Positions 1 through 11,242 of a DNA stretch of 64,000 nucleotides are shown here, piece by piece. Source of the DNA: Azadirachta indica (lineage: Eukaryota; Streptophyta; Magnoliopsida; Sapindales; Meliaceae); assembly GCA_022749755.1 (NCBI GenBank), contig CM040453.1, forward strand, positions 10,859,368 through 10,923,367. The letters run 5' to 3'. A model generated the notes under the pieces. The model saw nothing but the letters and a program-made list of their open reading frames with translations, had not been told where the DNA came from and did no database searches. Numbering within the stretch: position 1 is the stretch's first letter; each line of letters starts with the position of its first letter. The position numbers were made by a program, and so were the translations under genes.

Positions 1-233
1 AAGAAAAGTTTGTATTTACATTTGCAACTAAAATTTCAACTTTATTTAGAGATGAATATAATTGTGAATGAAATTTCGTTCTATGAGAAGATTATGGTTA
101 TTTTTAAAGAAACTTTGTTTTATAATTGATTTTTATTCATTTTATTATTTGATAGTTGAAAATAAAGAAAAACCTACTAGGAACAAATGAAAATTAACAT
201 GCAGCAACACATCTGAACTCCTATTTTATCATA
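1..233. other. AT-rich non-coding flank
   Basis: No gene, RNA or repeat end is recognisable here. It is ordinary AT-rich plant intergenic sequence leading up to the foldback element. Confidence 0.5.
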
Positions 234-1163
234 TAAATAACATCTACACTTTATTTAAAAAATAATTATTAAATAAACTCTTTTAATAAATTTTTCTATT
301 AAAATTAACTGTTAACTCATGTTAACTGATTCAATGACAAAAATATCCCTTTAACCCTTATTTGAATAATGTAATGACATAAATATCTTTTTTTACAATT
401 ATTGGTTAAATGAATTAATTATATTAAGAAAATTTAATTTTAATTAAAAAAGTAAAAGTCGAATTTACTTTTAATTCCATTTTTTATTTTTGATTTCAAA
501 GTTTTCATCTTTTTTTTAAAATTTTGACTTTAAAGGTTCTACTTTTTATTTTTAAATTTTTATCCTAATCTATAATTGAAATAACATTCATATATTAGCA
601 AAAAATAATCATGAATTTAATAAAGTGACAAGAAAAATAGTCAAACAATATAAAAAAATTGAAAATAATGGTATTTGTTGAAAGAAAATTGAATATATAT
701 TGAAAATTTTTGCTGAGACATAAAAATATCATTATTTTCTTGTCATTTAAGAAATTTATGATAATTGTTTTCTAGTACATAAGTGTTTTTTCAATTATAA
801 ATTAGGATAAAAAATAAAAATAAAAAAGGATGAAAACTTTAAAATCAAAAATAAAAAAATGACAAAAACTTTAAATAAAAAATAAAAAAATGATGAAAAT
901 TTTAAAATAAAACTAAAAAATAGAATTAAAATAAATTAAACTTTTAATTCTCTAGTGGAAATAAAATTATTTTCATATAACTAATTTATTTAACTAAAAA
1001 ATAAACTAAAAATTATAAAAAATATATTTATGTCATCGATCAAATAAATGTTAGAGGGATATTTTTGTCATTAAACATATACACAGTTAATTTTAAAGAA
1101 AAAAGTTAATAAAAAGGGTGTGTTTGACAATTATTTTCGAAGTGAAAAGATAGATGTCATTTA
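234..1163. repeat. Foldback (long inverted repeat) element, ~930 bp
   Basis: The two halves are imperfect reverse complements. The left arm runs about 234-610 and the right arm about 760-1163. The outer tips read TAAATAACATCTA on the left and TAGATGTCATTTA on the right. Further in, TGACAAAAATATCCCT near 336 pairs with AGGGATATTTTTGTCA near 1057. There is no ORF. This is what a non-autonomous foldback or MITE-like transposon looks like. No convincing target-site duplication was seen, so the superfamily is open. A related element seems to sit at 56,272-57,306. Confidence 0.65.
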
Positions 1164-2042
1164 GCAATAAAGTGGGATCCATAAGTCATTCACCAATCTT
1201 TTATTTTACATTACATTTTAAAGTTTGTTAAATAAAAATTATAAGGTAACAAAAAGTTGAGAAAAAGAAATGCAAATACGCCATAATTCTAGCTAACATT
1301 ACATAATTATAGAATTTTTTAAAGAAAATATTTGTAGTCATTTTCACAAGTATTTGTAATTAATTAATAAATGCTTCAATTAATGAATCAACCGCCACAA
1401 GAGAGCACCATTTGTTCCTCTAAAATTCTTTTTGTTGGATTATTTAATTTTGAAAGCTATATAAACAAGTGGTTGACTAAAAAATATATTGTAATACTCA
1501 TTTTTTTAATTTATATTAATTAAAAACACATTTATGAAACAATTATCAATAAAATTTATCTTTCAAAATACTCGATTTTTTTTGAAGAATATATACTTCA
1601 TTTATATTAATTGAAAACAAATTTATGAAACAATTATTTTTTTGAGGAATATATAATATTAATTATTTTAGTTTTTTAATTTTATGCTTTTGGCTCTTAA
1701 ATTTGATTCTCAGTTTGAGGACGAACCAAATATTCAAATTTTTATAAAATTAAATTGAGAATTGAAGACATCCTTATAAAAATTTAATTGAACTTATCGG
1801 TTTGATATAATTAATGGCTTTCGTGCCAACCCCTTTAGAAATAGAAAAATAATAGGTGGTAAGATATTAGACCAAATCAAAAGATATTGTACCATTAATT
1901 TGTTTGTGAAAAAAATAAATATCAACTAATAAAATTAAATAAGAATAAATGTTTAAGGAAAGCTGCAACACATTGCATGCCCCAATATCCATTCTCCACA
2001 CTTTTTTCCCATTTTAAATCTTAAAATCTAGTGTGAGTTAAA
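1164..2042. other. Non-coding; holds one arm of a dispersed inverted repeat
   Basis: There is no gene. About 1350-1600 resembles the reverse complement of about 38,430-38,680 (shared words such as ACAAGTGGTTGACT and TTTATGAAACAATTA), so it belongs to a dispersed repeat family. The rest is AT-rich sequence with nothing recognised. Confidence 0.4.
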
Positions 2043-2054
2043 TTTTAATTATTT

Positions 2055-2287
2055 TTTTGGTAAATGGAGGTTTATTTTCTTCCTCTTTTATCTGTGGACC
2101 ACACATCCCACGAACCTTAAGGATCTTTATCTTAATACCATCGGAGTTTCTACTTCTAAATTTTTGTAACTTTGTGTTATTTGTATAAACAACACTTCGC
2201 TGTTGTTTATCTTGTTTCTATCCTGCGGCAGCCCCTGTATTCCCTTAATTCTTCTATATTAATAAGAATTATTATTCAAAAAAAAAA
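2055..2287 (+). mobile_element. 5'-truncated LINE (non-LTR) 3' end with target-site duplication
   Basis: A locally GC-richer stretch ends in TAATAAGAATTATTATTC followed by a run of A at about 2277-2287, as plant L1-type LINE 3' ends do. TTTTAATTATTT at 2043-2054 is repeated as TTTAATTATTT at 2288-2298 directly after the poly(A), which is a credible target-site duplication. Only about 230 bp is left, with no coding capacity. Confidence 0.6.
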
Positions 2288-2298
2288 TTTAATTATTT

Positions 2299-3649
2299 AT
2301 TCAATTATAAAATATTTTTATATTTAATTAATAAATTTTTTAGTCTAATACGACAAAAGTATTTGGTAAAATATTTTTTATGTATGAATGTATTCTTGAC
2401 GTGTGAATTTTCTAATTCTTTCAAAATTATATTTTTATTTTATTACAAAGTTAACATGATCTTGATAACATATAACACGCAATGAACCCCATTTTTTCAA
2501 AATTATAGTCTTGTCTTATTATAAAGTTAACATGATCTCAATAATATATAACACGCAATGAATCCCATTAATAATTATTCTTTAGTTATTTTATTTTAAC
2601 ATTATAACTAAGAGAAAAACAAGACAAACTATGGTACCTGTAATTGCATACAATTAATCCTTTTTACTTTAATTAAATTATTTATATTTACAATTAAAAG
2701 TTAAACTTCTATATTTACGATTGTTTTATCAAAACTTAAGTTTAATTAGTAATTAAATGTTAGTTTAAATTTTACTTTTTAAATTTATTTATGATTTTCT
2801 TTCTTATCAAATACTAAATTTAGATGGTAGTTGAATATTAACATTTTCAACAAATGGACAGATATGCCCCGGACAGGTAGAGGGAGAGATACCCCTTAAG
2901 TTTCAACAAATACAAAATATGCCATGGACTGGACGAAACGCAAACGTCTATTTTAACCAGATGAATATTTACATTTTCATCATAAAATTTTGGTGGAATA
3001 ACAAATTAAGTTACAATTTCTCAATTTCAACAATTTAGACCCTGCTATTTACATTATACCGGTGTGGAAAGAAATGGGGCAGTATGACTGGTGAGGCCAT
3101 CCCTGTTCCCCACCGGTTTTTCATTTTGATGCCCATCCCTTATACCAATTTCAACATTATGAACTTGATGTAATTGTATTTCCACAAAAGAAATGCAAAA
3201 TATTTGTGTTCCTACTAATTCTCATAAAGGAAAAATTGATCTCTTTAATTAATTGATATTAAGCATAAAGACATTCATTGTAACTCTAATTGAAGTTAAA
3301 ATCGAAGTTAGCAGATCCATTATTTTTTTATGAGGTTAAAAAAAATTTATTTTAATTTTTTTCATTCCACCAATAAAATGGCTTAATGACGAACAAACTC
3401 TAAACTCATTTATTATTTATATAATGTAGACTTGCTGCATATTTGTGTGATTAATGGATTAGTACATGATTTTAGGAAGACCATTCCTAAGATTAACTAA
3501 AGCAGTTGAAAGCATTCATCACCTAAAGTCGAAGTTCAGAGAAGATGATGGGATTGGAGTGGTTCAAAAGTACTAGAAACAAGCAAAGCCTCAAAGCGAA
3601 CATAATGCATCACCCTCTAAAGTTGGGGAGAAGAAAGTTTAGATGCATG
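2299..3649. other. Non-coding AT-rich stretch
   Basis: No ORF, RNA or clear element is visible. A near repeat of ~90 bp occurs at about 2420-2475 and 2495-2560 (both contain AAGTTAACATGATCT and ATATAACACGCAATGAA). A GC-richer patch at about 2860-3130 contains ACCGGTGTGG and CCACCGGT in opposite orientation, but nothing was recognised in it. Confidence 0.4.
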
Positions 3650-5622
3650 TGATAAGTGTCTAAAAGTACATAATTTACCTATATTTTACGAGATATTATT
3701 AAATCACTATTCAATTTAATGTCCCTATTTGTATATAAATTGTGAAATTCCATTGTTATAACTTTAATTTGTATTTTTTCGTGGTCTAGAACTCAAATAA
3801 ATGTAAATGCTAATAATCAAACAAACTGGCATAAGTATAATACTTGTATTTAAGTGTTTATGTGGTGTACTTTTGTATAGAGGTGTAAAGGCGTGCAAGT
3901 TGCAATTAAAGATATATAAGTATCCAATTGCATATAACTCACTTGAGCATGAATCGGTATCATGGCCATGTGTAGACATCTTCAAATAAGATGATTCTTG
4001 TTACAAATGAAAACTGACTCAATTTTACATAAATCATATTCAAGCAACATTTGCAAATTCAGAATGTGTAGGCGCCAAAAGTGTGAAGGAATGTAATGAA
4101 GTATTGTCTCTCTATGTGCACCTTGGACCTGTGACCACCTTTCTGTCTTTTGGCCATAACTTTCTGATTACTCCACCAATTGAGTTGATTATTGAAACAG
4201 TGGAACCATGAGAAAGGGAGCTATAACTTGTATGTTATGCATAATTTCAAATTCGTGCATCCATGCTGTCTAAAGTAGTCATCATTCAGACAGTGGCTGT
4301 AAAGGTTGCAATTTGAGCATGCTTTACAGCTTTGACTACATCTCATGTCCTAGACATCCAAATGGCATGATTCTTAAAGCATGAGAAATCTTATTCATTA
4401 TGCACAATGTATATGAAGACTACTATCACTAATTTAGCATAGAAGATAGTCAAAATGGAGCTATAATTTAGCAGACACAGATATGATGAAACTGCAACAT
4501 ACATGTCTCTACACATGTAAAGCATCCTTTATCTTGCTTATATAAATGGTGGTTTTGAAGATGTGGGCATGTTATTCTTTATTTTCTTTCTCTTAAGAGA
4601 GTTCTTTCTTGTTTTTGTTCCTTTCCTTTATGTAATTTACGTGTTATCACTCAAAACTTCGTAGCTAGTGTGTGTTGGTTTGTCATTCTTCATCAAGCAA
4701 TTTCCATCAAAGGATTGAAGAAGACAATCAATCACTTTAAATCTTAGAGGAAATCTTCGATAAAGATAAGTGTTATTTCAATATTTGTATGTTCTTCTAT
4801 GTATTTTGCACTTATATACTTAATTTCATTGATTTGAACTTGATAATGGAAGGCTAAACGCATAGTGGGAGTTCGGCTAAGCTACTATGATTGTGTTAGA
4901 TATTTTGTGAATTATGTTTAATAAATATTTAAAATTATTATTTTTTCATTGTTCTTTATACCTTAGATTATGAATTGGAGACTGGTCATCTTACTTTAAT
5001 TATGTTTATAATTAAAGTTCCCAAATGAGAATTAAGGTGTTAGAAATATCATCTTACTTTAATTAAGCTCACTTGAACAAGTATTTAAATTATGTCCATT
5101 GATTTGGTTTAATTTAAATGGTCATATGATTTCCCTGTAATTAATTCAATCAATTAAATAGAGACCTCACATTAGGGCTATACTTAGTTAATTGTAAGTG
5201 AGAATCCCCATGATCATTGGATTTCTCTAGTCTTAGTGGAAACTTTTTGATAATTATTTGATTCACTTAACATTTCAATCCATAAGTAGATAGCTAGCTA
5301 ACTTCTATTTGATTTCATTGGATTTAATCTATTTTCATTGTTCTTGTCTTCCTTAAATTTTCCCATTTGATTTCATTGGATTTTATCTATTTTCATTATT
5401 CTTGTCTTGTTTAAATTTAGAAGTCAATTCATTTCATTTGAAATTGCATCAAACTACCAATTGAGTAAATATTTAGGACTTCATTATTTGTTAAATTTAA
5501 TAACTAGAGAAAACAACTCAGAAATTAAACCAATGCAATTTCTTGAGAAATCGACGTTAAGATGAACTTGTCATTAGCTATTAGTGATTTGTGCACTTGC
5601 AAGCATTTAAAATATATATGTC
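3650..5622 (+). mobile_element. Possible solo or partial LTR
   Basis: The segment starts TGATAAGTGTCTAAAAG and ends near CACTTGCAAGCA...TATATGTCA, so it could be a TG...CA LTR of ~1.97 kb. It contains a TATA-like TTATATAAATGG near 4538 and, near the 3' end, the phrase GTGCACTTGCAAGCATTT, which is reminiscent of the end of some large plant Ty3/gypsy LTRs. No second LTR, primer binding site or gag is visible, and the next sequence is an internal pol fragment. The ends are a guess, since no matching copy lies inside the window. Confidence 0.35.
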
Positions 5623-5649
5623 AGTAAGCAATGAAGATGTTGAGCAGGA

Positions 5650-7900
5650 AAGCATTTTGCAAAAATTGGATTAAAAATCTGGTTAAGAAGACAGGAAGCC
5701 ACTAGTGGAGCCTGTGGAAAAGCTAGAGGAACTTGTCTTGGAACCGAGAAATCCATAAAAGGTAGCTAAGATTGGATCTCAGCTGCCCGTGGAAGAAAAA
5801 CAGAAGCTTAGGAAGTTCTTGAGGGGGCATGCAAACGTCTTCGTATAGACGCATGATTACATGCCTGATATTGATTCGAAGATAATATCCCACAATGTTG
5901 CAACAAGCCTTACTTCCAAGCCCATAAAATAAAAAGAAGAGTTTTTAATTAGGAGAGAAGGGTGGCAGTTTTAGTGAAGGTTGACAAGCCTTAAAAGTAG
6001 GTTTCATCAGGGAGGTTCACTATCCGGAATGGATTACCAATGTGGCCATGGTCAAGAAGTCTAATGGAAAAAAGAGAATATGTGTGAACTTCACCGACCT
6101 GAACAAAGCTTGTCTCAAAGATCGGTTTCCGCTTCTAAGAATATATCAGCTGGTAGATTCAACGACGGGTCACATGTTCTTAAGTTTCATGGATGCTTTC
6201 TCAAGGTATAACCAAATCAAGATGTATGAGCCTGATTAGGGAAAAATTGCTTTTATCATAGATCAAAGGTTGTACTGTTTCAAGGTAATGCCATTCAAGT
6301 TAAAGAATGTGGGGGCTACCTTTCAGAGATTGGTCAATTGCGTATTTAAGCCTCTGATCAAGAAAATAATGGAAGTTTATATTGATGACATGATCACCAA
6401 GTTAATGACTATGAGTGATCATGTCCAGCACTTGAAAGAAACTTTCTTGCTCCTAAGAAAGTACAAGATGAAACTCAACCTAGAGAAGTGTGCCTTTAGA
6501 GTAAGTTCAGGTAAATTCCTAGGGTTCATGGTCAGTAAAAGAAAAATAGTGGCCAACCCCCAAAAGATTAAGGTAATCTTAAAAATGAAGTCGCCTTCAA
6601 CACTGAAAGAGTTACAAAGCCTAACGGGAGATTGGCGACCTTGAGTAGGTTCATTTTGAAAGCCACTAATAGGTGTTTTCAATTTTTTCATGTCATGAGA
6701 AAAGGGAAACATATGTGTTGGATAAAGGAGTGTGAAGCAAGCTTTCAAGAGCTAAAGCACTACTTGGCGAATGCCCAGCATCTAGTTAGCCCATAAAACG
6801 GAGACACTTTTTATTTATATTTGGCGGTTTCTGACCATGTGGTGAGCTCGATGCTGGTTAAGAAAGATTATGATAGAGCCTTTAAACTGATGTACTACAT
6901 TAATAAATCACTATTAGATACTAAAACCAAATATAAGCTTTTTGAGAAACTGGCCGTAGCATTTGTGGTGGTCGCTAGAAAGTTACAACTATACTTTTAG
7001 GCATATCAGATTCTGGTATTGATGAACCAACCACTGAGATAGATTCTTTACCAACCAGATCTTTTTGGGCGATTGGCAAAATTGATTGTAGAGCTCAGTG
7101 AGTTTGAAATCGATTTCAAATTATAAAAAGTAATAAAGGCTCGAACCTTAGCAGATTTCATCATAAAAAAATCTGTGACAAAAAACTTGATGGTATGCCA
7201 AATTATAGAAGCCACGATTGCTCAAAAGCAAAAGACTCTACTTGACTAATAGGAGACAACCCAACCATTACAGATGTATACTAATGGCACTTCAAACACA
7301 CAACGAGGAGGAGCAAGAATTAGCCTTACATTGAGAATAACAACGGGCCAACTTGGATGGACCCTATCATGAAGTACCTAAAAGAGGAAAAATTGCCTGA
7401 GAACAAAAAAGTTGCTAGAAGAATTAAAAACAGGTTGACTCGATATCTAATTATAGATTGGGTACTGTAGAAGAAGGGGTTTAGGCTTCCCTACTTGAGG
7501 TGTTAATCACCAAGAGAAGCAGATTATGTACTTAGGGAGACTTACATGGAAATATGTGGGGACCATGAAAGAGTCCGATCTTTAGCACATCAATTGATAA
7601 GGCAAGAATATTATTCGTCAACCTTATATCAGGATGCAATTTAGGTTGCAAGATCGTGCTAAGGATGTCAATTCCATGGTGATGTGCCCAAACAACTCCC
7701 TGAGAAGCTCACTACACTCCTTAGGCTTGGCCTTTTGCCCAATGAGGATTAGATTTGATCAAGCCTTTACCTACCGAACGAGCTCAGATGAAGTACATAA
7801 TAGTTGTACTTGATTACTTTACCAAGTAGGTAGAAGCAAAACCTTTAGCAATGATCAACAAGAATAAAACTACAGCATTTGTGGAAAGAAATCCAAAATT
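5650..7900 (+). pseudogene. Ty3/gypsy (Tat-like) retrotransposon pol remnant
   Basis: Broken reading frames together spell most of a gypsy polyprotein in order. Reverse transcriptase covers 6042-6239 (block FMDAFSRYNQIKM) and 6270-6644 (block YIDDMITK, then LEKCAFRVSSGKFLGFMVS). RNase H covers about 6800-7170 (AVAFVVVARKLQLYF, then ELSEFEIDF). There is a possible second RNase H start near 7273 (MYTNGTSN), and integrase-like sequence runs from about 7360 to 7900. The ELSEFEIDF stretch followed by a second RNase H start is typical of the Tat lineage. Many stops and shifts interrupt it, and gag, protease and paired LTRs are missing, so it is dead. No gene of the host is implied. Confidence 0.8.
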
Positions 7901-8166
7901 TACAATTTGATTAAAGCTTAGCATGATGTATCTTAACAAATCCAAAATTTCCTTGACCAAATAGATATTCATGGAGAAAAAAAAGGCTTTGTTTATGAAT
8001 TTAAACTATAAATATATGAATAAAGAGCAATTACTAAATATGACGAACAGTTGAATAGAAATAGTTTGCGGATTGTTGAAATTAAAAGTAGATTGAAATA
8101 AGAAAATATTTGAAGTCAGAAATGAGTACAAAGAAAAATACTATTGTTTTTAGTGAGACTATGAAA
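7901..8166. other. Non-coding spacer
   Basis: AT-rich spacer between the gypsy remnant and the first hAT-like element. CTATGAAA at its right end (8159-8166) is the candidate left target-site duplication of that element. Confidence 0.4.
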
Positions 8167-8527
8167 TAGAAGTAGGTAGAAAAACAAAAACCTAGAAAAC
8201 CAGACCAAACAAGACTGAAACCGATGAATTCAGTCCGGTTTTATACGTTATTTGGTCATATTTCGGTCTGATGTTAGTTTTAACATAAAAACTCAAAATT
8301 GGACCAAAATTGTGTTAAATAATAAAAGGGCTAAATGATGTTGTTTTAAAAAAAATTAAAAAATAATGAGAAAAGTCAACAAAAATAAAAAATCAAATAG
8401 TAAAAAATCGAATCGAACTAACAAATTTTTATTTATTCGGTCTAATCCAAAAAATTAAGACCTAGAATTTTTCATTTCAATTTGATTTCAAGGAAACTCG
8501 GACTTAATCAGACCGTGCCCAACCCTA
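8167..8527. mobile_element. hAT-like non-autonomous element, copy 1 (~361 bp)
   Basis: The body is made of alternating ACCAGACC/GGTCTG and CCGGTTTT/AAAACCG words that nearly fold back on themselves. It ends GTGCCCAACCCTA. It is flanked by CTATGAAA (8159-8166) and CTATCAAA (8528-8535), an 8-bp imperfect duplication as made by hAT transposases. No transposase is encoded. Confidence 0.5.
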
Positions 8528-9030
8528 CTATCAAATTAGGAAAAATATAAAATAAATGATTACAAAAAATTGAAATATTACTAAACATTCCTTTTAGGAT
8601 ATTAGGCACTTTAAGGATTTTTACTCTAAATAAAGAAAATAGTAGGTTAGAAAATTAAAAATATATATATAATTTAAAAAATAATAAAGGAGAGGCAGCA
8701 AGAAACAAAAATAAACTAAAGAGGTAGTACTCCTTTCAAAAAATAAAATAAACTAAAAATATAGTATAGTATTTTCAAAATGAAAAATTTAGTAGAATTT
8801 CAACAGAGTTTTTTGAAAATGAAAGATGATAGGGTTTTTAAAATAAAAAATATATTTTTTAGTTAAAAATAGATTTTGAAATCATTCTAAAAAAAGTTAT
8901 TATTTGTTCTGAAATCGCATTTTCAAAAGCAGTTAAAAATAAGAATTATTGCTGCAATAATAATTATAAATGATAAATCAAAAGATCTAAAATAACACGT
9001 AAGAATACATACATATAAAGTATTATGAAA

Positions 9031-9472
9031 AAGGGGGGGTGGACAAAAAAAACTCAAAAAATTAGATTGATTCGGATTGTAGTCAATGAGTTCGGTCCAA
9101 TGGGACTCAGTTTTGTAGCTTATTCAGTCCATTTTCAGTTCTCTTTTGAAAAAATTCAAGAATTTCAATTCAATTTTAATTTTAGAACAAAAAATCAGAA
9201 TTAGACCAAAATAGTGTTAAATAATAAAATAGAATCATTTTAGAAGGTTAAATGATGTCGATTTTAAGAAAATTAAAGAAGAAATAGAGAAACTAAGAAA
9301 AATTTAAAAAATCAAACAGTAAAAAATTAAATTAGACCGATTGTTTTTATTTATTCAGTTCGATTTCAATTTGATTTTTTTTCAAATTCATTCAGGTCTG
9401 GTTCAAAAAAAGTTAAGGCCCAGAATTTTTGGCCCAGTTTTAGCGAAACTAGGACCGGACCATACCCACCTA
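9031..9472. mobile_element. hAT-like non-autonomous element, copy 2 (~442 bp)
   Basis: Starts AAGGGGGGGTGGAC and ends ATACCCACCTA, which are degenerate inverted ends. The internal 'CCGGACC/TTCGGTC' words match the neighbouring copies. The flanks TTATGAAA (9023-9030) and AAATGAAA (9473-9480) match at 6 of 8 bases. It is non-coding. Confidence 0.5.
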
Positions 9473-9498
9473 AAATGAAAAAAAGAACTACCCGATAC

Positions 9499-9950
9499 TA
9501 AGAATAGGTAGAAAAACCAGTCCGAACCGGACAAGACTGAAATTTACAAGTTCGGTCCGGTATTTGATGTAATTCAATTCTTAAAATAAAAAACCTAAAA
9601 TTTTAGGTCCGATTTCGGTTTTATTCTAAAAAACCTAGATTGGACTGAAAACATTATTTTTTAATATTTTTTTATCTAAACGACGTTATTTTATTGTATT
9701 TTCATAAAATAACGTTGTTTTTTGAGCTAGAAAACTTTAAAAAAATAATAAATTTATTCAAAAACCAAACCGACCCAAAAATCGAACTGATCAGTCCGGT
9801 TTTAATTCGGTTCTAACAAATAATTAGTCTAGTCTAGTTCTGATTTTTTTTTATTTGATCCGATCCGATCTAAAAAATTCGAGACTCGAAATTTTCAGGT
9901 TTGGTTCGGTTTTCTAAAAACTCAGACCAAATTGAACCGTGCCCACCCCA
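9499..9950. mobile_element. hAT-like non-autonomous element, copy 3 (~452 bp)
   Basis: It begins only 26 bp after copy 2 and ends GTGCCCACCCCA. CCCGATAC (9491-9498) and CTCGATAC (9951-9958) flank it, a 7 of 8 match and the best target-site duplication of the family here. The body has the same FOLD-prone GTCCGGTTTT / AAAACCGGAC composition. Confidence 0.55.
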
Positions 9951-9958
9951 CTCGATAC

Positions 9959-11242
9959 ACCAAAGGAGTCGTCTTTTACCATAAGTGTTTTTAACATTCT
10001 CAGTAGAAGAAAGCCCTTTAATAGTCAAAGAAAACTAAAATTAAAGAAGCAAACAAAAAGAATATCCGAGGAACAAACAGTAGTTTTGTTGTAGTTGAGT
10101 TCATTAATTAACAACTCAACAACCAATGTTAATGATGTGTGAAGTTTAATTATAAAAATTTTAGTTAAAGTAATCAAATGACAAGACCTAATTGACTTTG
10201 TTTTCAATAATTAATGTTAAAACCCAATTGATGCAAATATGCTAATTGAAAAATAACCGGCAAAGAGTTTGATATATTTTCTTCATTTTTTTGAATATAT
10301 ATATACTTACTATTTTGATTTATTAGTATTAATAAAAATTAATACGATAAAAACACTTTGAGCTGGCTTTAGTTTTGACCTTTTTTTTCTAACAAACATG
10401 TGTAAGAAATGAAAATTTTTGTTGGCGTATGTCATTACTTCTATTCATGTAAAAAATGAAAAAATTTGTAAAATGAAAAAATGATATCTTTATACTTGTT
10501 TATTTATTACATGCGTAAACAATAAATATGAAGTAACGCAAATCTTTGACAAGGTGTAATTTAAAATCATCAATTAATTCAAAACACCGTTGTGATACTA
10601 TCTCATATCATACCTATTTAGTGTTGATTCACTTACATCCTCAATCTCTTATCTTTGTTGCTATACTATGAATTAGTCGATGCACCAATTTTTCTTTCCC
10701 TGTTTTTAATTTTATTTTGCTAATCACAGAAGATATTTCTAAGAAATTGTATAAAATTCTACTCTAATTTTGTCACATATTGTAACATTCACAAATATAA
10801 TGTACGGAAAAGGACATGAAGGTCCTTAAAATTTGGCTTAATAGACATATGAGTTCTAGTAGTTTGAAAAAGACTCATAAAAGTTTCAATTTATTTTTAG
10901 AAAACGGTTATACCTTACTAGCAATAGTTATTTAATAAAAATTATTATTAAACTATAAAATGTGACAAAATATAATATATATGTATTAAAAATATAGTAA
11001 TAAAAAATAAACCATAATATATTTATTTTATAGTATTTAACTATATAATATTTGTTAACATATTATAAATTTATATATTTTATAAATACTATAAATAATA
11101 TTTGTTAATATATTGTAATTAAACTATAAATTTATTTATTTTACAATATATTAACAATTTAATATTAATTAAATATTAGAAAAAAATAAAATAAATCATA
11201 AATAAATATTAATATGTAAATAAAATATACTATAATACAAAA
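9959..11242. other. Non-coding, extremely AT-rich
   Basis: No gene is seen. About 10,100-10,260 resembles the MITE-like block near 21,405-21,500 (TTTAATTATAAAAATTTTAGTTAAAGTAAT..., CAATAATTAATGT). From about 10,950 to 11,220 the sequence is almost pure A/T with many short TATAATATTTGTTAA-type repeats. Confidence 0.45.

Noticed and set aside
6419..6748. 109-codon ORF on the - strand
   Set aside because: Antisense shadow of the gypsy reverse transcriptase remnant.
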